64,000 nt of DNA, taken from Halochromatium sp. GTDB lineage: Bacteria > Pseudomonadota > Gammaproteobacteria > Chromatiales > Chromatiaceae. The notes beneath the pieces were generated by a model. That model searched no databases. It saw only the letters and a list, made by a program, of their open reading frames with translations, and was not told where the DNA came from. Positions 35,414 to 44,763 of this stretch are shown piece by piece. Made by a program: the position numbers and the translations under genes. How positions within the stretch are numbered: position 1 is the stretch's first letter; the number at the start of each line of letters is the position of its first letter. The stretch is taken from NCBI GenBank assembly GCA_010912705.1, contig POWB01000003.1:1-64000 (forward strand), written 5' to 3'.

Positions 35414-36538
35414 ATGACAGAGTTCCTACAGCCAAAGCCAACGGAGCCAACGGAGCCAACGGAGCCAACAGAGCCAAGGGTTCGCTTAGCCGTGCGCGAG
35501 GTCGATGTTGCTTACGGCGAGACCACCATCGTCAGCAACGTCAGCTTCGTGCTTGAGACGGGCACCATTGGCTGCCTGCTCGGGCCTAGCGGCTGCGGCA
35601 AGACTACCTTGCTGCGCGCCATCGCCGGTTTCGAGCCGGTGAGCCGGGGCGAGATCCTGATCCGCGGCCAGCGCGTCGCCAAGCCTGGCTGGATGCTGCC
35701 GCCTGAGCGCCGGCATATCGGCATGGTGTTTCAAGATTTTGCCTTGTTCCCACACCTCTCCGTGGCGCGCAACGTCGGCTTTGGCCTGCGCGCGCTGAGC
35801 AGCCAACAGCGACGCGCACGCGTCGGCGAGCTGCTGGAGCTGGTCGGACTGAGTCAGGCCGCTGGGGTTTTTCCGCATGAGCTCTCAGGCGGTATGCAAC
35901 AGCGGGTCGCGCTCGCACGGGCCATGGCGCCACGTCCAGACATCTTGCTGCTAGATGAGCCGTTCTCGAGCATGGATGCCGAGCTGCGCGAACAGCTAGC
36001 GCGCGAGGTGCGTACCATGCTCAAGCGCGAAGAGGTGACCGCCATTCTGGTCACCCACGATCAGCTCGAGGCCTTCGCCATGGCGGACATGATCGGGGTG
36101 CTGAATGCGGGCGAAGTGCACCAATGGGGCACTGGCTTTGGGCTCTATCATGAGCCGGCCGATCGTTTCGTCGCTGACTTCATCGGCCAAGGCGCGCTGC
36201 TGCCGGCGAGCGTGCTCGATGCCCAGCAGGTGCGCACCGAGCTTGGCCGGATCAGTGGCTCGCAGCCACATGGACTCGAGCCTGGTAGCCAGGCCGAGGT
36301 TCTGATTCGCCCAGATGACATCTTGTATGACGAGTCCAGCGCGCGTCAGGCGACCATCATCGAGCGCGCCTTTCGGGGCGCTGAGTTTCTCTATACGCTG
36401 CAGCTCGAGAGCGGCTCAGAGGTGCTCTGTCTGGTGCCGAGCCATCATCGGCATGCGGTCGGCGAGCGCATCGGTATTCGCCTTGAGGCGGATCATCTCG
36501 TCGTTTTCGCCTGTCCTTGCATTGGCCCTAGCGGCTAA
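35414..36538 (+). CDS. fbpC: Iron ABC importer ATPase
   Basis: A 374-residue ATPase. Walker A is GPSGCGKTT, the signature LSGGMQQRVALARA and Walker B ILLLDEPFSSMD. A C-terminal regulatory TOBE-like domain follows (about 240-370). The N terminus carries a repeated Thr-Glu-Pro tract (residues about 9-21) from a 9-base tandem repeat, which is not part of the family domain. It overlaps by four bases the opposite-strand gene at 36535. Confidence 0.94.
   Translation: MTEFLQPKPTEPTEPTEPTEPRVRLAVREVDVAYGETTIVSNVSFVLETGTIGCLLGPSGCGKTTLLRAIAGFEPVSRGEILIRGQRVAKPGWMLPPERRHIGMVFQDFALFPHLSVARNVGFGLRALSSQQRRARVGELLELVGLSQAAGVFPHELSGGMQQRVALARAMAPRPDILLLDEPFSSMDAELREQLAREVRTMLKREEVTAILVTHDQLEAFAMADMIGVLNAGEVHQWGTGFGLYHEPADRFVADFIGQGALLPASVLDAQQVRTELGRISGSQPHGLEPGSQAEVLIRPDDILYDESSARQATIIERAFRGAEFLYTLQLESGSEVLCLVPSHHRHAVGERIGIRLEADHLVVFACPCIGPSG
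35438..35476. repeat. 9-bp tandem repeat in the fbpC N terminus
   Basis: Four tandem units of CCAACGGAG, the last one with one change, plus a partial unit, encoding a Pro-Thr-Glu tract. As a multiple of three, length change keeps the frame. Confidence 0.9.
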
Positions 36539-36735
36539 GCCCGATCTTTACCCTCAGCCGATGCCACATCGGCCGAAGTCGAAGTCTCATCGGTCGACAA
36601 CGGCTCTGACTTAGGCTGGGGCTTGCGCATGATCGCTGGTTGCTGCGCCGGCCCCTCGCCATCGCGAAACAGCCAGACGAAACCGACGATCATGGCGAGG
36701 AAGGCGAGCGCGAGAAAAACGTTGGTCCAAAACAT
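36535..36735 (-). CDS. Small single-pass membrane protein
   Basis: A 66-residue protein with one N-terminal membrane helix (VFLALAFLAMIVGFVWLF) and an acidic, Ser/Thr-rich cytoplasmic or periplasmic tail. No family is recognised. It is convergent with fbpC, overlapping by four bases, and upstream of nothing it obviously pairs with. The hydrophobic segment and a good ATG make it a believable gene. Confidence 0.5.
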   Translation of the reverse strand: MFWTNVFLALAFLAMIVGFVWLFRDGEGPAQQPAIMRKPQPKSEPLSTDETSTSADVASAEGKDRA

Positions 36736-36838
36736 GTCGATATCCGGGGCGGCTAGGCTGAGCGGTGACCGCCTGTTAGGGTGAATCTGGAGTCGAGCCT
36801 GATCAGCTCCCAGTATAAACGGACCTCTGGCCTATAGC

Positions 36839-37453
36839 TTAATCGGCAACCACAATGCGATCACCGAGATGCATCCGTGAGTAGACGAACTTCGCATCCT
36901 CGTGTCGCAGCCGGACGCAGCCATGGGATTCAGGACGACCGGTCACATAACCCTCATGAACAAAATAGGGACCGCTGAACTGGAGCGAATAGGGCATCGG
37001 TGTTGGTTGATCAAAATAGTTTGTGTAGCTGCCTGAGCGCTTGTTGATGTCCTTCGAGCGCACCTGAAAGCTGCCCCTAGGGGTCGGATGCTCTGTCGTT
37101 CCTGAAGAGATGGGGCCGGTCCAGACCAGTTGATCGTCCTCGAAATAATTGAAGCGCTGAGTCGCTAGCCGAATGTCGAGCTGGCGCTTATTGGCACTGG
37201 GCAATGCCGCCGGGTCTGGCGGAGGCGGATTGACCTCCTGCGAGACGGCTGCTGCAGACGATGACTCAGTGCTCGGGGCCTTGCCGCTCATCTGCTCGCT
37301 CGGTCTCACCAGGGCAGGCTCTCCGCCAGTGCCGCTGAATCTGGAGCTATCCGATGCCAGCGGGGGATAAGGCTGTGAGGCGCAGCCAGCAAGCAGCAAC
37401 AGGATCAGAACGCCGAGTGAAACAACGAGGTGATGCATAGGAAGGGGTCTCAC
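36839..37453 (-). CDS. L,D-transpeptidase (YkuD) lipoprotein
   Basis: A 204-residue lipoprotein with a YkuD domain. The lipobox LLLLAGC places the lipidated Cys at about residue 24. A Ser/Pro-rich linker (about 30-90) leads to the catalytic domain, where GSFQV, HEGYVTGRPESHGCVRLR holds the active-site His and Cys. It probably cross-links peptidoglycan or attaches proteins to it in the periplasm. The start may be the internal ATG at 37438. It is divergent from the gene at 37553. Confidence 0.9.
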   Translation of the reverse strand: MRPLPMHHLVVSLGVLILLLLAGCASQPYPPLASDSSRFSGTGGEPALVRPSEQMSGKAPSTESSSAAAVSQEVNPPPPDPAALPSANKRQLDIRLATQRFNYFEDDQLVWTGPISSGTTEHPTPRGSFQVRSKDINKRSGSYTNYFDQPTPMPYSLQFSGPYFVHEGYVTGRPESHGCVRLRHEDAKFVYSRMHLGDRIVVAD

Positions 37454-37505
37454 TCAAGACAACTAGAGGGCCAGTTTAGTGATCGATAATGCCTGTCACC
37501 CTTTA

Positions 37506-37519
37506 TTGACAATTATCAA
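37506..37519. promoter_or_regulatory. FNR/Anr-like site
   Basis: TTGAC-AATT-ATCAA differs by one base from the FNR consensus TTGAT-N4-ATCAA. It lies about 35 bases before the ATG of the nitrous-oxide-stimulated-promoter-family gene and 53 bases upstream of the divergent L,D-transpeptidase start. Anaerobic control of the former fits its family name. Confidence 0.6.
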
Positions 37520-37552
37520 ACCGCTTTGGTGCGTTTTTTCGATAATAGCCGC

Positions 37553-37957
37553 ATGCAGATGCCCGTCCAACGCCCAAGCAAACCCGTCAAGCCCAGCGCC
37601 CAATCAGGCGAGCGACCACGGCTGCGCCCAGCCAACAGTGGACGGCGTATACGACGTGAGAAACGCACCATTGCGGCCATGCTCAGCATCTACTGCCGCG
37701 ATCACCATGCCAACCACGGCGATCCCCAGCAACTCTGTGGCGACTGCAGTCAGTTGCTGCGCTACGCCCATCAGCGTCTCGACAACTGCGTGTTTGGCGA
37801 GCTGAAGCAGCCCTGTAATCAATGCCGAGTGCACTGCTATAGCAAGCAGCTGCGACCACGCGTGGTCGAGGTGATGCGCTATGCAGGGCCACGCATGACC
37901 CTACGCTATCCGCTGTTAAGCCTTCTGCATCTGTTCGATAAGCTAGGTTCGCGCTGA
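37553..37957 (+). CDS. Nitrous oxide-stimulated promoter family protein
   Basis: A 134-residue Cys-rich protein of the small family named after nitrous-oxide-stimulated promoters. The signature runs MLSIYCRDHHANHG, then LCGDCSQLLRYAHQRLDNC and QPCNQCRVHCY, followed by PRVVEVMRYAGPRML-type residues (YAGPRMTLRYP). The six or so cysteines could bind a metal or Fe-S cluster. The first about 30 residues are basic and variable, so the exact start is uncertain. An FNR-like site lies upstream and NnrU lies downstream on the other strand. Confidence 0.85.
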   Translation: MQMPVQRPSKPVKPSAQSGERPRLRPANSGRRIRREKRTIAAMLSIYCRDHHANHGDPQQLCGDCSQLLRYAHQRLDNCVFGELKQPCNQCRVHCYSKQLRPRVVEVMRYAGPRMTLRYPLLSLLHLFDKLGSR

Positions 37958-37970
37958 GTAATCGGTCCGC

Positions 37971-38549
37971 TCAACCGATCGGCGCCACTCCAAAGAGTGC
38001 CTTATGCGCCCAGAGCAAGAACAACAGGTAGAGCCCTAACCCTCCTCCCAGCGCGATCCAGTCGTTGAATCGCCCTGCTGGCGCCCCCGGCACCGGGATC
38101 GGCGCACGGCGCTTAACCGAGATGCGGTCGGCAACCGCCCAGGCCAGAAAGCTGCCAAACAGCAGCAGATCGGCTAAGGTTCCGTTGGCGAGCAGATGGG
38201 CCAATGCCCAGACCTTAGTGGCCAGCAGCATCGGATGCTTGGTCGCCCGCTGAATCCGCCCAGGCAGGTAGGCTGCCAGTAGCAGCACAAACACCGGTAG
38301 CATCAGCAGCAAGGTGATATGACGCATCCAGACCGGTGGCTGGTAGAGGATGACTGGATCAACCGCGAGACGAGCCTGGCCGTAGCCGATGACAATCAGA
38401 TAGAGGCCCAGTAGCGCGATGAGCCCATAGAGGGCCTTCCAAGGCAGCTCCCCGAGCCGCGCGACCATTCGGTAACGCAAGTCAGCATCGATGATCGATA
38501 CCGAATGCACCCCGAGAAACAAAATCAGTCCAAGAATCAGCCAGAGCAT
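37971..38549 (-). CDS. nnrU: NnrU family membrane protein
   Basis: A 192-residue polytopic membrane protein of the NnrU family, linked in other bacteria to nitric oxide and nitrite metabolism and related to the isoprenylcysteine methyltransferase-like fold. Landmarks are LFLGVHSVSI, the conserved RATKHPMLLATKVWALAHLL and ANGTLADLLLFGSFLAW. It is convergent with the gene at 37553, giving an apparent N-oxide-related pair. Confidence 0.9.
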   Translation of the reverse strand: MLWLILGLILFLGVHSVSIIDADLRYRMVARLGELPWKALYGLIALLGLYLIVIGYGQARLAVDPVILYQPPVWMRHITLLLMLPVFVLLLAAYLPGRIQRATKHPMLLATKVWALAHLLANGTLADLLLFGSFLAWAVADRISVKRRAPIPVPGAPAGRFNDWIALGGGLGLYLLFLLWAHKALFGVAPIG

Positions 38550-38686
38550 CGCAGAAGCCTCACGTGATCAGTAGTCGCGCTCAGTAGTGGCGCTCTTCCA
38601 CTGAGCCCCGATGAACGAATGGATGGGCTACAACCTTAGTAGCTGCTCGTCAGCAGACGAGCAAGCACAGATCCTGACCGATCCGC

Positions 38687-39283
38687 TTAATCGGCCACCA
38701 CTGCGATCGGGCCATCCGACGGCAGCTCGCTGGCCTGCCGCAGGAAGGCAGCCGCCCGGTACAGCCCAACCAGTGTCTTAGCGTCAGTAATGGTGCCGTT
38801 CAGACACCACTCAAGCACTTGGTCAAGGGCAATCCAGTGCACCTCGATCACTTCGTCAGCACCATGGCCTAGGTCGACCTCACTCAGACCACGCGCCAGG
38901 TAGAGATGGATCACTTCAGCAAAGACGCCAGGCGAGCTATGCAAACGACCGAGCGAGTCCCAGGTCGCTGCGACCAGCCCGGCCTCCTCTGCCAGCTCAC
39001 GCTCAGCGGTTGCAGCCGGACCTTCGCCAGGATCGAGCTTGCCGGCAGGGAGCTCCCAGAGCCAGCCTCCAGCGACGTGGCGGTACTGCCGCAGCAGACA
39101 AACGCGACGCCGGTCATCGATCGCGACCGCAGCCGCACCGCCAGGATGGCGGATCACCTCGAGGTCGATGCAGCGACCGTTGGGCAAGCGCACACGCTCG
39201 ACCCCCACGTCGATTATCTTGCCTTGAAACATCGGGCGTCGGGCACCCTCAGCCAGATCGTCAGTCGGTTCGTCAGCGCACAA
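38687..39283 (-). CDS. Nudix hydrolase, ADP-sugar pyrophosphatase type
   Basis: A 198-residue Nudix enzyme resembling NudF ADP-ribose pyrophosphatases. The Nudix box is GKLDPGEGPAATAERELAEE followed by AG, matching GX5EX7REUXEEXGU. The preceding LLRQYRHVAGGWLWELPAG is typical of the ADP-ribose subgroup. The ATG at 39232 (MFQGKIIDVG) is a reasonable alternative start. It stands alone, divergent from phoB. Confidence 0.88.
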   Translation of the reverse strand: MCADEPTDDLAEGARRPMFQGKIIDVGVERVRLPNGRCIDLEVIRHPGGAAAVAIDDRRRVCLLRQYRHVAGGWLWELPAGKLDPGEGPAATAERELAEEAGLVAATWDSLGRLHSSPGVFAEVIHLYLARGLSEVDLGHGADEVIEVHWIALDQVLEWCLNGTITDAKTLVGLYRAAAFLRQASELPSDGPIAVVAD

Positions 39284-39562
39284 TTTAAGAACCTAGTGGC
39301 AGTGCAGCCAAGGTGACAGAATATTACCAGCGCCCTCTCAAGGCAAAGGCCAAAGACCATCTATTGCCACTGATCAGCGATTGATCAGCCACAATAACGC
39401 CAAACAACGTAACGAGAGGCATCCTTGGCTGCAGCTGCGAGGGATCGATTTCGAGCCGATCGACTGACAGATACAGGAGCAGCCGCCGCGGTAACGCTAC
39501 TGTCATGCCCTCGACATAGAATGCCCCGCAGCAATCGGAGTAATCGCCGCGGGACACTGCCT

Positions 39563-40243
39563 ATGCCAACCGTAATGATCGTCGACGACGAGCCCGATAT
39601 CCGCGAGGTGATGCGCTTTGCGCTCGAGGAGGGCGGATTCCGTGTGCTCGAGGCCGGCCATGCCGATGAGGCGCGCAAACTTTTTGCCGAGGAGCCGGAC
39701 TTGGTGCTGCTCGATTGGATGTTGCCCGGGCGCTCCGGGCTCGAGCTTGCTGCACAGCTGAAACAGAGCCAAAAGACGCGCAACATCCCCATCATCATGG
39801 TCAGTGCGCGGGGCGAGGAGGAGGACCGGGTCAAGGGACTCGATACCGGCGCCGATGATTACATCACCAAGCCCTTCTCTCCGCGCGAGATGGTGGCACG
39901 GGTGAAGGCTGTGTTACGGCGCAGCAAGCCCGACGAAGTCAGCGACCAGACCGAGATCGGTGGCCTCACCATCGATAATATTAGCCACCGGGTCAGCGCG
40001 AACGGTATTGCCGTCGACATCGCCCCGACTGAGTATCGCCTCTTGCACTTCTTCATGACCCATGCCGACCGTGCCTTCAATCGCTCGCAGCTGCTCGATC
40101 AGGTCTGGGGCGACCAGGTCTATGTCGAAGAGCGCACTGTCGATGTGCATGTCCGTCGTCTGCGTAAGGCCCTCGAAAAGACCGGTCACGACCGCCTGCT
40201 ACAAACGGTTCGCGGTGTTGGATACCGTTTCTCGGACAAGTGA
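39563..40243 (+). CDS. phoB: Phosphate-type response regulator PhoB
   Basis: A 226-residue OmpR-family regulator. The receiver domain has MIVDDEPD, phosphoacceptor D51 (LLDWMLPG) and the conserved Lys in YITKPFSP. The C-terminal winged helix ends with VDVHVRRLRKAL and TVRGVGYRF. The ATG at 39563 matches the family start. It is followed after three bases by its kinase. It probably controls phosphate-starvation genes, though no pst genes are in the window. Confidence 0.92.
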   Translation: MPTVMIVDDEPDIREVMRFALEEGGFRVLEAGHADEARKLFAEEPDLVLLDWMLPGRSGLELAAQLKQSQKTRNIPIIMVSARGEEEDRVKGLDTGADDYITKPFSPREMVARVKAVLRRSKPDEVSDQTEIGGLTIDNISHRVSANGIAVDIAPTEYRLLHFFMTHADRAFNRSQLLDQVWGDQVYVEERTVDVHVRRLRKALEKTGHDRLLQTVRGVGYRFSDK

Positions 40244-40246
40244 GGC

Positions 40247-41596
40247 GTGACTCATGGACAGCGCACCATGAGAGCCGGAGCGGCTTTTGAGCTAGGGCTC
40301 CTTATCGCCGGCGGACTCGCTGCCAGCCTACTGATTTGGTTTGGTATCGGTTGGGCCGAATCGCTGCTCATCGCCCTCCTCCCATTGCTCTTGCGCCATG
40401 CCTGGAACCTGTTTCGACTCGCACGCCTGATACGTCGCCAACATCGCCTGGTACCACCCTTTCCAAGCGGCATCTGGGGCGACATCTATCGTGCCATCGG
40501 CCAGTACCAGCAGCGCGGTCGCAAGGGCCGGAAACGTCAGCTGCGCTTCTTTCGCCGTTTTCGCGAGGCCGCCAACTCAGTGCCAGATGCCCTGGTGGTG
40601 CTCGACAAGAATCGTTGCATCGAATGGGCCAACCCGGCTGCGCAAGTGTTGATGGATCTGCATTGGCCAAGCGACGATGGCAAGCCCCTGTCCGAGGTCT
40701 TCGAGCATCCGGATCTCAGCAACTACATCGTCGCTGGCGAATATGGCCGCCCACTCGAGGTTGCCCCTGCACACAACCGCTCCATCATGCTCAGCGTTCG
40801 CGTCGCGCCCTTCGGTGAGCGCAAGAAGCAGCGTTTGGTGGTCGGCCGCGATATCACCAAGATCTTCCATCTCAATCTGATCCGACGTGACTTCGTCGCC
40901 AATGCCTCGCACGAGCTACGCACGCCCTTGACCGTGATCACCGGATTCTTAGAAACCCTCGCAGACTCGGCCCAGACGCCGGCTGGTCACCGTCGGCCAC
41001 TCAACCTGATGCAACATCAGGCCGAGCGCATGCGCAGCATCATCGAAGATCTGTTGACCCTGTCGCGTCTGGAGATGGACGAGGAGGCCGTCGATATCGA
41101 CAAGGTGGATGTCCCCTACGAGCTAGAGCAGATCGTTGCTGACGCCTCCGCGCTCAGCGGTGGCCGGCATCGGTTCCAGATCGACATTGACACTGAGTTG
41201 ATGCTGCTCGGCAAAGACAGCGAGCTGCGTAGCGCCTTCTCCAACATCCTGTTCAACGCCGTGAAGCACACCCCGGCTGGCAGCCAGATCCAGCTGAGCT
41301 GGTCGCAGACCGAAAGCGGCCCGGTCTTCAAGGTGACCGATGATGGCCCCGGGATCGCATCCAAACACATCCCTCGCTTGACCGAACGCTTCTACCGGGT
41401 CGACAAGGCGCGCTCACGCGAGTCAGGAGGCACCGGCCTCGGGCTCGCCATCGTCAAGCACGTCCTCAGCCGCCATCATGCACGGCTCGTGGTTGCCAGC
41501 GAGCCAGGTCAGGGCGCTCAGTTCAGCTGCCACTTCCCACCAGAAAGCGCGCTCACCGCAACCCAAATCGAGCACCCGACGACAAACCCGGCCTAA
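40247..41596 (+). CDS. phoR: Phosphate-type sensor kinase PhoR
   Basis: A 449-residue membrane kinase. It has two N-terminal hydrophobic segments (about 14-50), a PAS-like domain (about 112-210), the H box ASHELRTPLTVI (H222), and N, G1 and G2 boxes in the ATPase domain (FSNILFNAVKHTP, DDGPGI, GTGLGLAI). This layout matches PhoR. The start may be the GTG at 40247 or the ATG at 40268. Its stop lies just before a heptamer repeat. Confidence 0.92.
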   Translation: MTHGQRTMRAGAAFELGLLIAGGLAASLLIWFGIGWAESLLIALLPLLLRHAWNLFRLARLIRRQHRLVPPFPSGIWGDIYRAIGQYQQRGRKGRKRQLRFFRRFREAANSVPDALVVLDKNRCIEWANPAAQVLMDLHWPSDDGKPLSEVFEHPDLSNYIVAGEYGRPLEVAPAHNRSIMLSVRVAPFGERKKQRLVVGRDITKIFHLNLIRRDFVANASHELRTPLTVITGFLETLADSAQTPAGHRRPLNLMQHQAERMRSIIEDLLTLSRLEMDEEAVDIDKVDVPYELEQIVADASALSGGRHRFQIDIDTELMLLGKDSELRSAFSNILFNAVKHTPAGSQIQLSWSQTESGPVFKVTDDGPGIASKHIPRLTERFYRVDKARSRESGGTGLGLAIVKHVLSRHHARLVVASEPGQGAQFSCHFPPESALTATQIEHPTTNPA

Positions 41597-41598
41597 AT

Positions 41599-41640
41599 TC
41601 ATCCCTCATCCTTCATCCCTCATCCCTCATCCCTCATCCT
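41599..41640. repeat. Tandem 7-bp repeat at the phoR/bolA junction
   Basis: Six consecutive units of TCATCC(C/T). The repeat covers the stop codon and last codons of the minus-strand BolA-type gene, so unit loss or gain would alter its C terminus. Confidence 0.93.
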
Positions 41641-41860
41641 TCTCCGGCGTCAAGGTCTTGATCGACAACGCATGAAGCTCGCCAGAGGCGATCTGAGCCT
41701 TCACAGTATCCATCACCAGTCGCTGCTTCTTAATCGGGGTCAGACCACTAAAAGCCTCGCTGACCACAACCGCCTCGAAGTGGCTCCCGTCACCCGTCAC
41801 CTCAACCTCAGCCCCGGGAAGGCCATGACGGATCAGCGTTGCTACTGCTTCGGTTTCCAT
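41627..41860 (-). CDS. ibaG: BolA/IbaG-type protein
   Basis: A 77-residue BolA-superfamily protein closest in look to IbaG. It has the GDGSHFEAVVVSEAF segment with the conserved His, SGLTPIKKQRLVMD, and HALSIKTLTPE near the end. BolA-type proteins pair with monothiol glutaredoxins in Fe-S handling. Its 3' end lies in a 7-bp tandem repeat. It is convergent with phoR. Confidence 0.93.
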   Translation of the reverse strand: METEAVATLIRHGLPGAEVEVTGDGSHFEAVVVSEAFSGLTPIKKQRLVMDTVKAQIASGELHALSIKTLTPEKDEG

Positions 41861-42039
41861 CGTCTTTGCTGCTCGCTTGTCGGTGGGTCGTTCTGACCCG
41901 GTTTTCTAGAGTATCGGCTAGGTTGGGTTGCGATGCCGATCGTGCAAGCCTGCGAGCCTCAAGGCGATTTCTCTTCGTTATCCGAGATGCAAGCACACAG
42001 AGGCTTCGCTTCTCTGGATGCTCGCCTTAGCTGCCAAGC

Positions 42040-43356
42040 TCAACCCTCGAGACCTTCCATGCGGATGCGCACCACCTTGCCTGAGATACCATCGAAGGCC
42101 TCGATGCGCGCAATAGCGCGGTTCATCGCCGCCTCTTCGATGCGGTGCGTGAGCAGGATCAAGGGCACCGTGGTCTCGCCCTCAGCCGGCTCCTTCTGCT
42201 TGATCGCCTCGATGCTGATCCCCTCCTCGCTCAGGATGCCGGCAATGCTCGCCATCACACCAGGACGGTCCAGCGCGGTGATGCGCAGATAGTAGGCGGT
42301 CTCGATGGCATCGATCGGCAGCACCGGAGTATCGGCCAGCTCGCCGGGCTGGAACGCCAGGTGCGGCACCCGGTTGGTCGGGTCGGTGGTCAGCGCGCGC
42401 ACCAGGTCGACCACGTCGGCGACGACCGCTGAGGCCGTCGGCAAGGCACCAGCACCAGCGCCGTAGTACAGGGTTGGCCCAACCGCGTCGCCCTTGACCA
42501 GCACCGCGTTCATCACGCCGTCAACATTGGCGATCAATCGCCGATGCGGGATCAGGGTCGGATGCACGCGCATCTCGATGCCCGCAGCCGTGCGCCGAGT
42601 GATCCCGAGATGCTTGATGCGATAGCCCAGCTCAGCGGCAAAGGCGACATCCTGCGGCTCGACCTGCGAGATGCCCTCGGTGAAGGTCTTGTCGAACTGT
42701 AGTGGGATGCCGAAGGCCAGCGAGGCGAGGATGGTCAGCTTATGCGCCGCGTCGATACCCTCGACATCGAAGGTCGGGTCCGCCTCGGCATAGCCAAGCC
42801 GCTGCGCCTCGGCCAATACATCGGCAAAGTCGCGGCCCTTGTCGCGCATCTCGGTGAGGATGAAATTGCCGGTGCCGTTGATGATGCCAGCGATCCATTC
42901 GATCCGATTCGCAGCCAGCCCCTCACGCACCGCCTTGATGATCGGGATACCGCCGGCCACCGCGGCCTCGAACCCGACCATCACGCCCTTGGCCTGGGCT
43001 GCGGCGAAGATCTCGTTGCCATGCAGGGCGATCAGCGCCTTGTTGGCAGTGACCACGTGCTTGCCGTTCTCGATCGCCTTCAGCACCAGCTCGCGCGCCG
43101 GCGAGTAGCCGCCAATCAGCTCGATGACGATCTCGACTTCAGGATCATCGACGACCGCAAAGGCATCGTCGCTGATACGCCCGATCTGCTCCAGCCCTTC
43201 GATCCGAGTTGGATCATACTGACGCGCAGCGGCGTGCCTGATCTGAATGGCACGCCCGGCTCGGCGCGCGATCTCATCGGCGTTACGCGTCAGGACTGTC
43301 ACGCTTCCACCACCAACAGTGCCCAAGCCCAGCAGACCGATCTTGACCGGTTCCAT
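42040..43356 (-). CDS. hom: Homoserine dehydrogenase
   Basis: A 438-residue monofunctional enzyme reducing aspartate semialdehyde to homoserine, for threonine and methionine synthesis. The NAD(P) motif is GLLGLGTVGGG. The catalytic core includes GIINGTGNFILTEM and ADPTFDVEGIDAAHKL. A C-terminal ACT domain (about 355-430; RITALDRPGVMASIAGIL) suggests feedback control by threonine. It lies downstream of alaC, 67 bases away. Confidence 0.96.
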   Translation of the reverse strand: MEPVKIGLLGLGTVGGGSVTVLTRNADEIARRAGRAIQIRHAAARQYDPTRIEGLEQIGRISDDAFAVVDDPEVEIVIELIGGYSPARELVLKAIENGKHVVTANKALIALHGNEIFAAAQAKGVMVGFEAAVAGGIPIIKAVREGLAANRIEWIAGIINGTGNFILTEMRDKGRDFADVLAEAQRLGYAEADPTFDVEGIDAAHKLTILASLAFGIPLQFDKTFTEGISQVEPQDVAFAAELGYRIKHLGITRRTAAGIEMRVHPTLIPHRRLIANVDGVMNAVLVKGDAVGPTLYYGAGAGALPTASAVVADVVDLVRALTTDPTNRVPHLAFQPGELADTPVLPIDAIETAYYLRITALDRPGVMASIAGILSEEGISIEAIKQKEPAEGETTVPLILLTHRIEEAAMNRAIARIEAFDGISGKVVRIRMEGLEG

Positions 43357-43423
43357 AGGTTCTCCTCGTGCTTATCGCTGATTGCGGCGACACCGCCGCG
43401 CATGATGTTCAGATTGCGTGTTG

Positions 43424-44623
43424 CTAACCCGCACGGGCATCCTCACGGAACATCTGCTTGATGCCGCGAACCGCCTGGCGGGTTCGATGCTCGTTCTCGA
43501 TCAGACTGAAGCGCACATGATCATCGCCATAGTCGCCAAAGCCAACACCCGGCGAGACCGCAACCTTGGCATCGCGCAAGAGCTTCTTTGAGAACTCCAG
43601 CGAGCCCAGCTCACGATAGGCCTCAGGGATGCGCGCCCAAACGAACATGGTCGCCTTCGGGCGCTCGACCGCCCAGCCCGCCTCGTTCAAGCCATCGCAG
43701 AGACAATCACGGCGGCCCTGATACATATCCCGGATCTCGGCGACACAGTTCTGCGGTGACTCTAAGGCATGGATGGCCGCAACCTGGATCGGTGTAAAGG
43801 TGCCGTAATCGAGGTACGACTTGATCCGCGCCAAGGCCGCGATCAGCTGCGGATTCCCGCACATGAAGCCGATGCGCCAGCCTGGCATGTTATAGCTCTT
43901 CGACATCGAGAAGAACTCGACCGCGATCTCCTTTGCACCCGGGATCTGCAGGATCGACGGCGCCTTGTAGCCATCGAAGACGATATCGGCATAGGCAATG
44001 TCGTGCACCACCCAGATGCCGTGCTCGCGGGCGATCTCGACCACCTGCTCGAAGAACGCCAGATCCACGCACTGGGTGGTTGGATTACCCGGGAAATTCA
44101 GCACCAGCATCTTCGGCCGCGGCCAAGAATCAAGGATCGCCCGGCGCAGCTCGTCGAAAAAGTCGACTTCAGGCGTCAGCCGCACATGACGCACGTCGGC
44201 ACCGGCGATGATGAAGCCGTAAGGATGAATCGGATAGGCCGGATTTGGCACCAGCACGGTATCGCCAGCACTCATGGTCGCAAGCGCCAGATGCGCCAGG
44301 CCCTCCTTGGAGCCGATGGTCACGATCGCCTCAGTGTCTGGATCAAGCTCGACATCGAAGCGATCCAGATACCAGCGCGAGATCGCTCGGCGCAACCGCG
44401 GGATGCCACGAGAGACAGAGTAGCGATGGGTATCGCGTCGCTGCGCGGCTTCGACGAGCTTGTCAACGATGTGCTGCGGCGTCGGCTGATCGGGATTACC
44501 CATGCCGAAGTCGATGATGTCCTCACCTCGTGCTCGGGCCGCCGCCTTCAACTCGTTGACGATATTGAAGACATAGGGGGGGAGCCGCTCGATACGGCGG
44601 AAACTCGGCTGCGGGGCGACCAC
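43424..44623 (-). CDS. alaC: Alanine transaminase AlaC-type aminotransferase
   Basis: A 399-residue PLP-dependent class I aminotransferase. The opening [19 protein letters not shown] and [15 protein letters not shown] are diagnostic for the AlaC/YfdZ group, which often precedes homoserine dehydrogenase in gammaproteobacteria. The PLP lysine lies in [14 protein letters not shown]. The GTG at 44623 is chosen for its AGAGG ribosome-binding site five bases upstream; an ATG at 44698 would add an unlikely extension. Confidence 0.94.
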   Translation of the reverse strand: MVAPQPSFRRIERLPPYVFNIVNELKAAARARGEDIIDFGMGNPDQPTPQHIVDKLVEAAQRRDTHRYSVSRGIPRLRRAISRWYLDRFDVELDPDTEAIVTIGSKEGLAHLALATMSAGDTVLVPNPAYPIHPYGFIIAGADVRHVRLTPEVDFFDELRRAILDSWPRPKMLVLNFPGNPTTQCVDLAFFEQVVEIAREHGIWVVHDIAYADIVFDGYKAPSILQIPGAKEIAVEFFSMSKSYNMPGWRIGFMCGNPQLIAALARIKSYLDYGTFTPIQVAAIHALESPQNCVAEIRDMYQGRRDCLCDGLNEAGWAVERPKATMFVWARIPEAYRELGSLEFSKKLLRDAKVAVSPGVGFGDYGDDHVRFSLIENEHRTRQAVRGIKQMFREDARAG

Positions 44624-44763
44624 GGAGACCTCTGATTTAAGGAAGGGTGAATGGATAGAGTGTACCGCCGAGCTGTGCGGATCAAAAGCGAACTGCATCA
44701 GACCGCTTGAGATAGGCCGACTTTGCCTCAGTTAGGGTCGAGTTTAACAACCCGGAGTCCTGC

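Noticed and set aside
41599-41640. Possible CRISPR-like array
   Set aside because: It is a simple tandem 7-bp repeat without spacers. No CRISPR array was seen anywhere in the window.
42040-44623. Riboswitch or attenuator before hom or alaC
   Set aside because: The spacers are short and show no leader peptide, T-box or hairpin series.
43769-44635. Long plus-strand open frame of 288 codons
   Set aside because: It is antisense to alaC, whose motifs and ribosome-binding site are clear.
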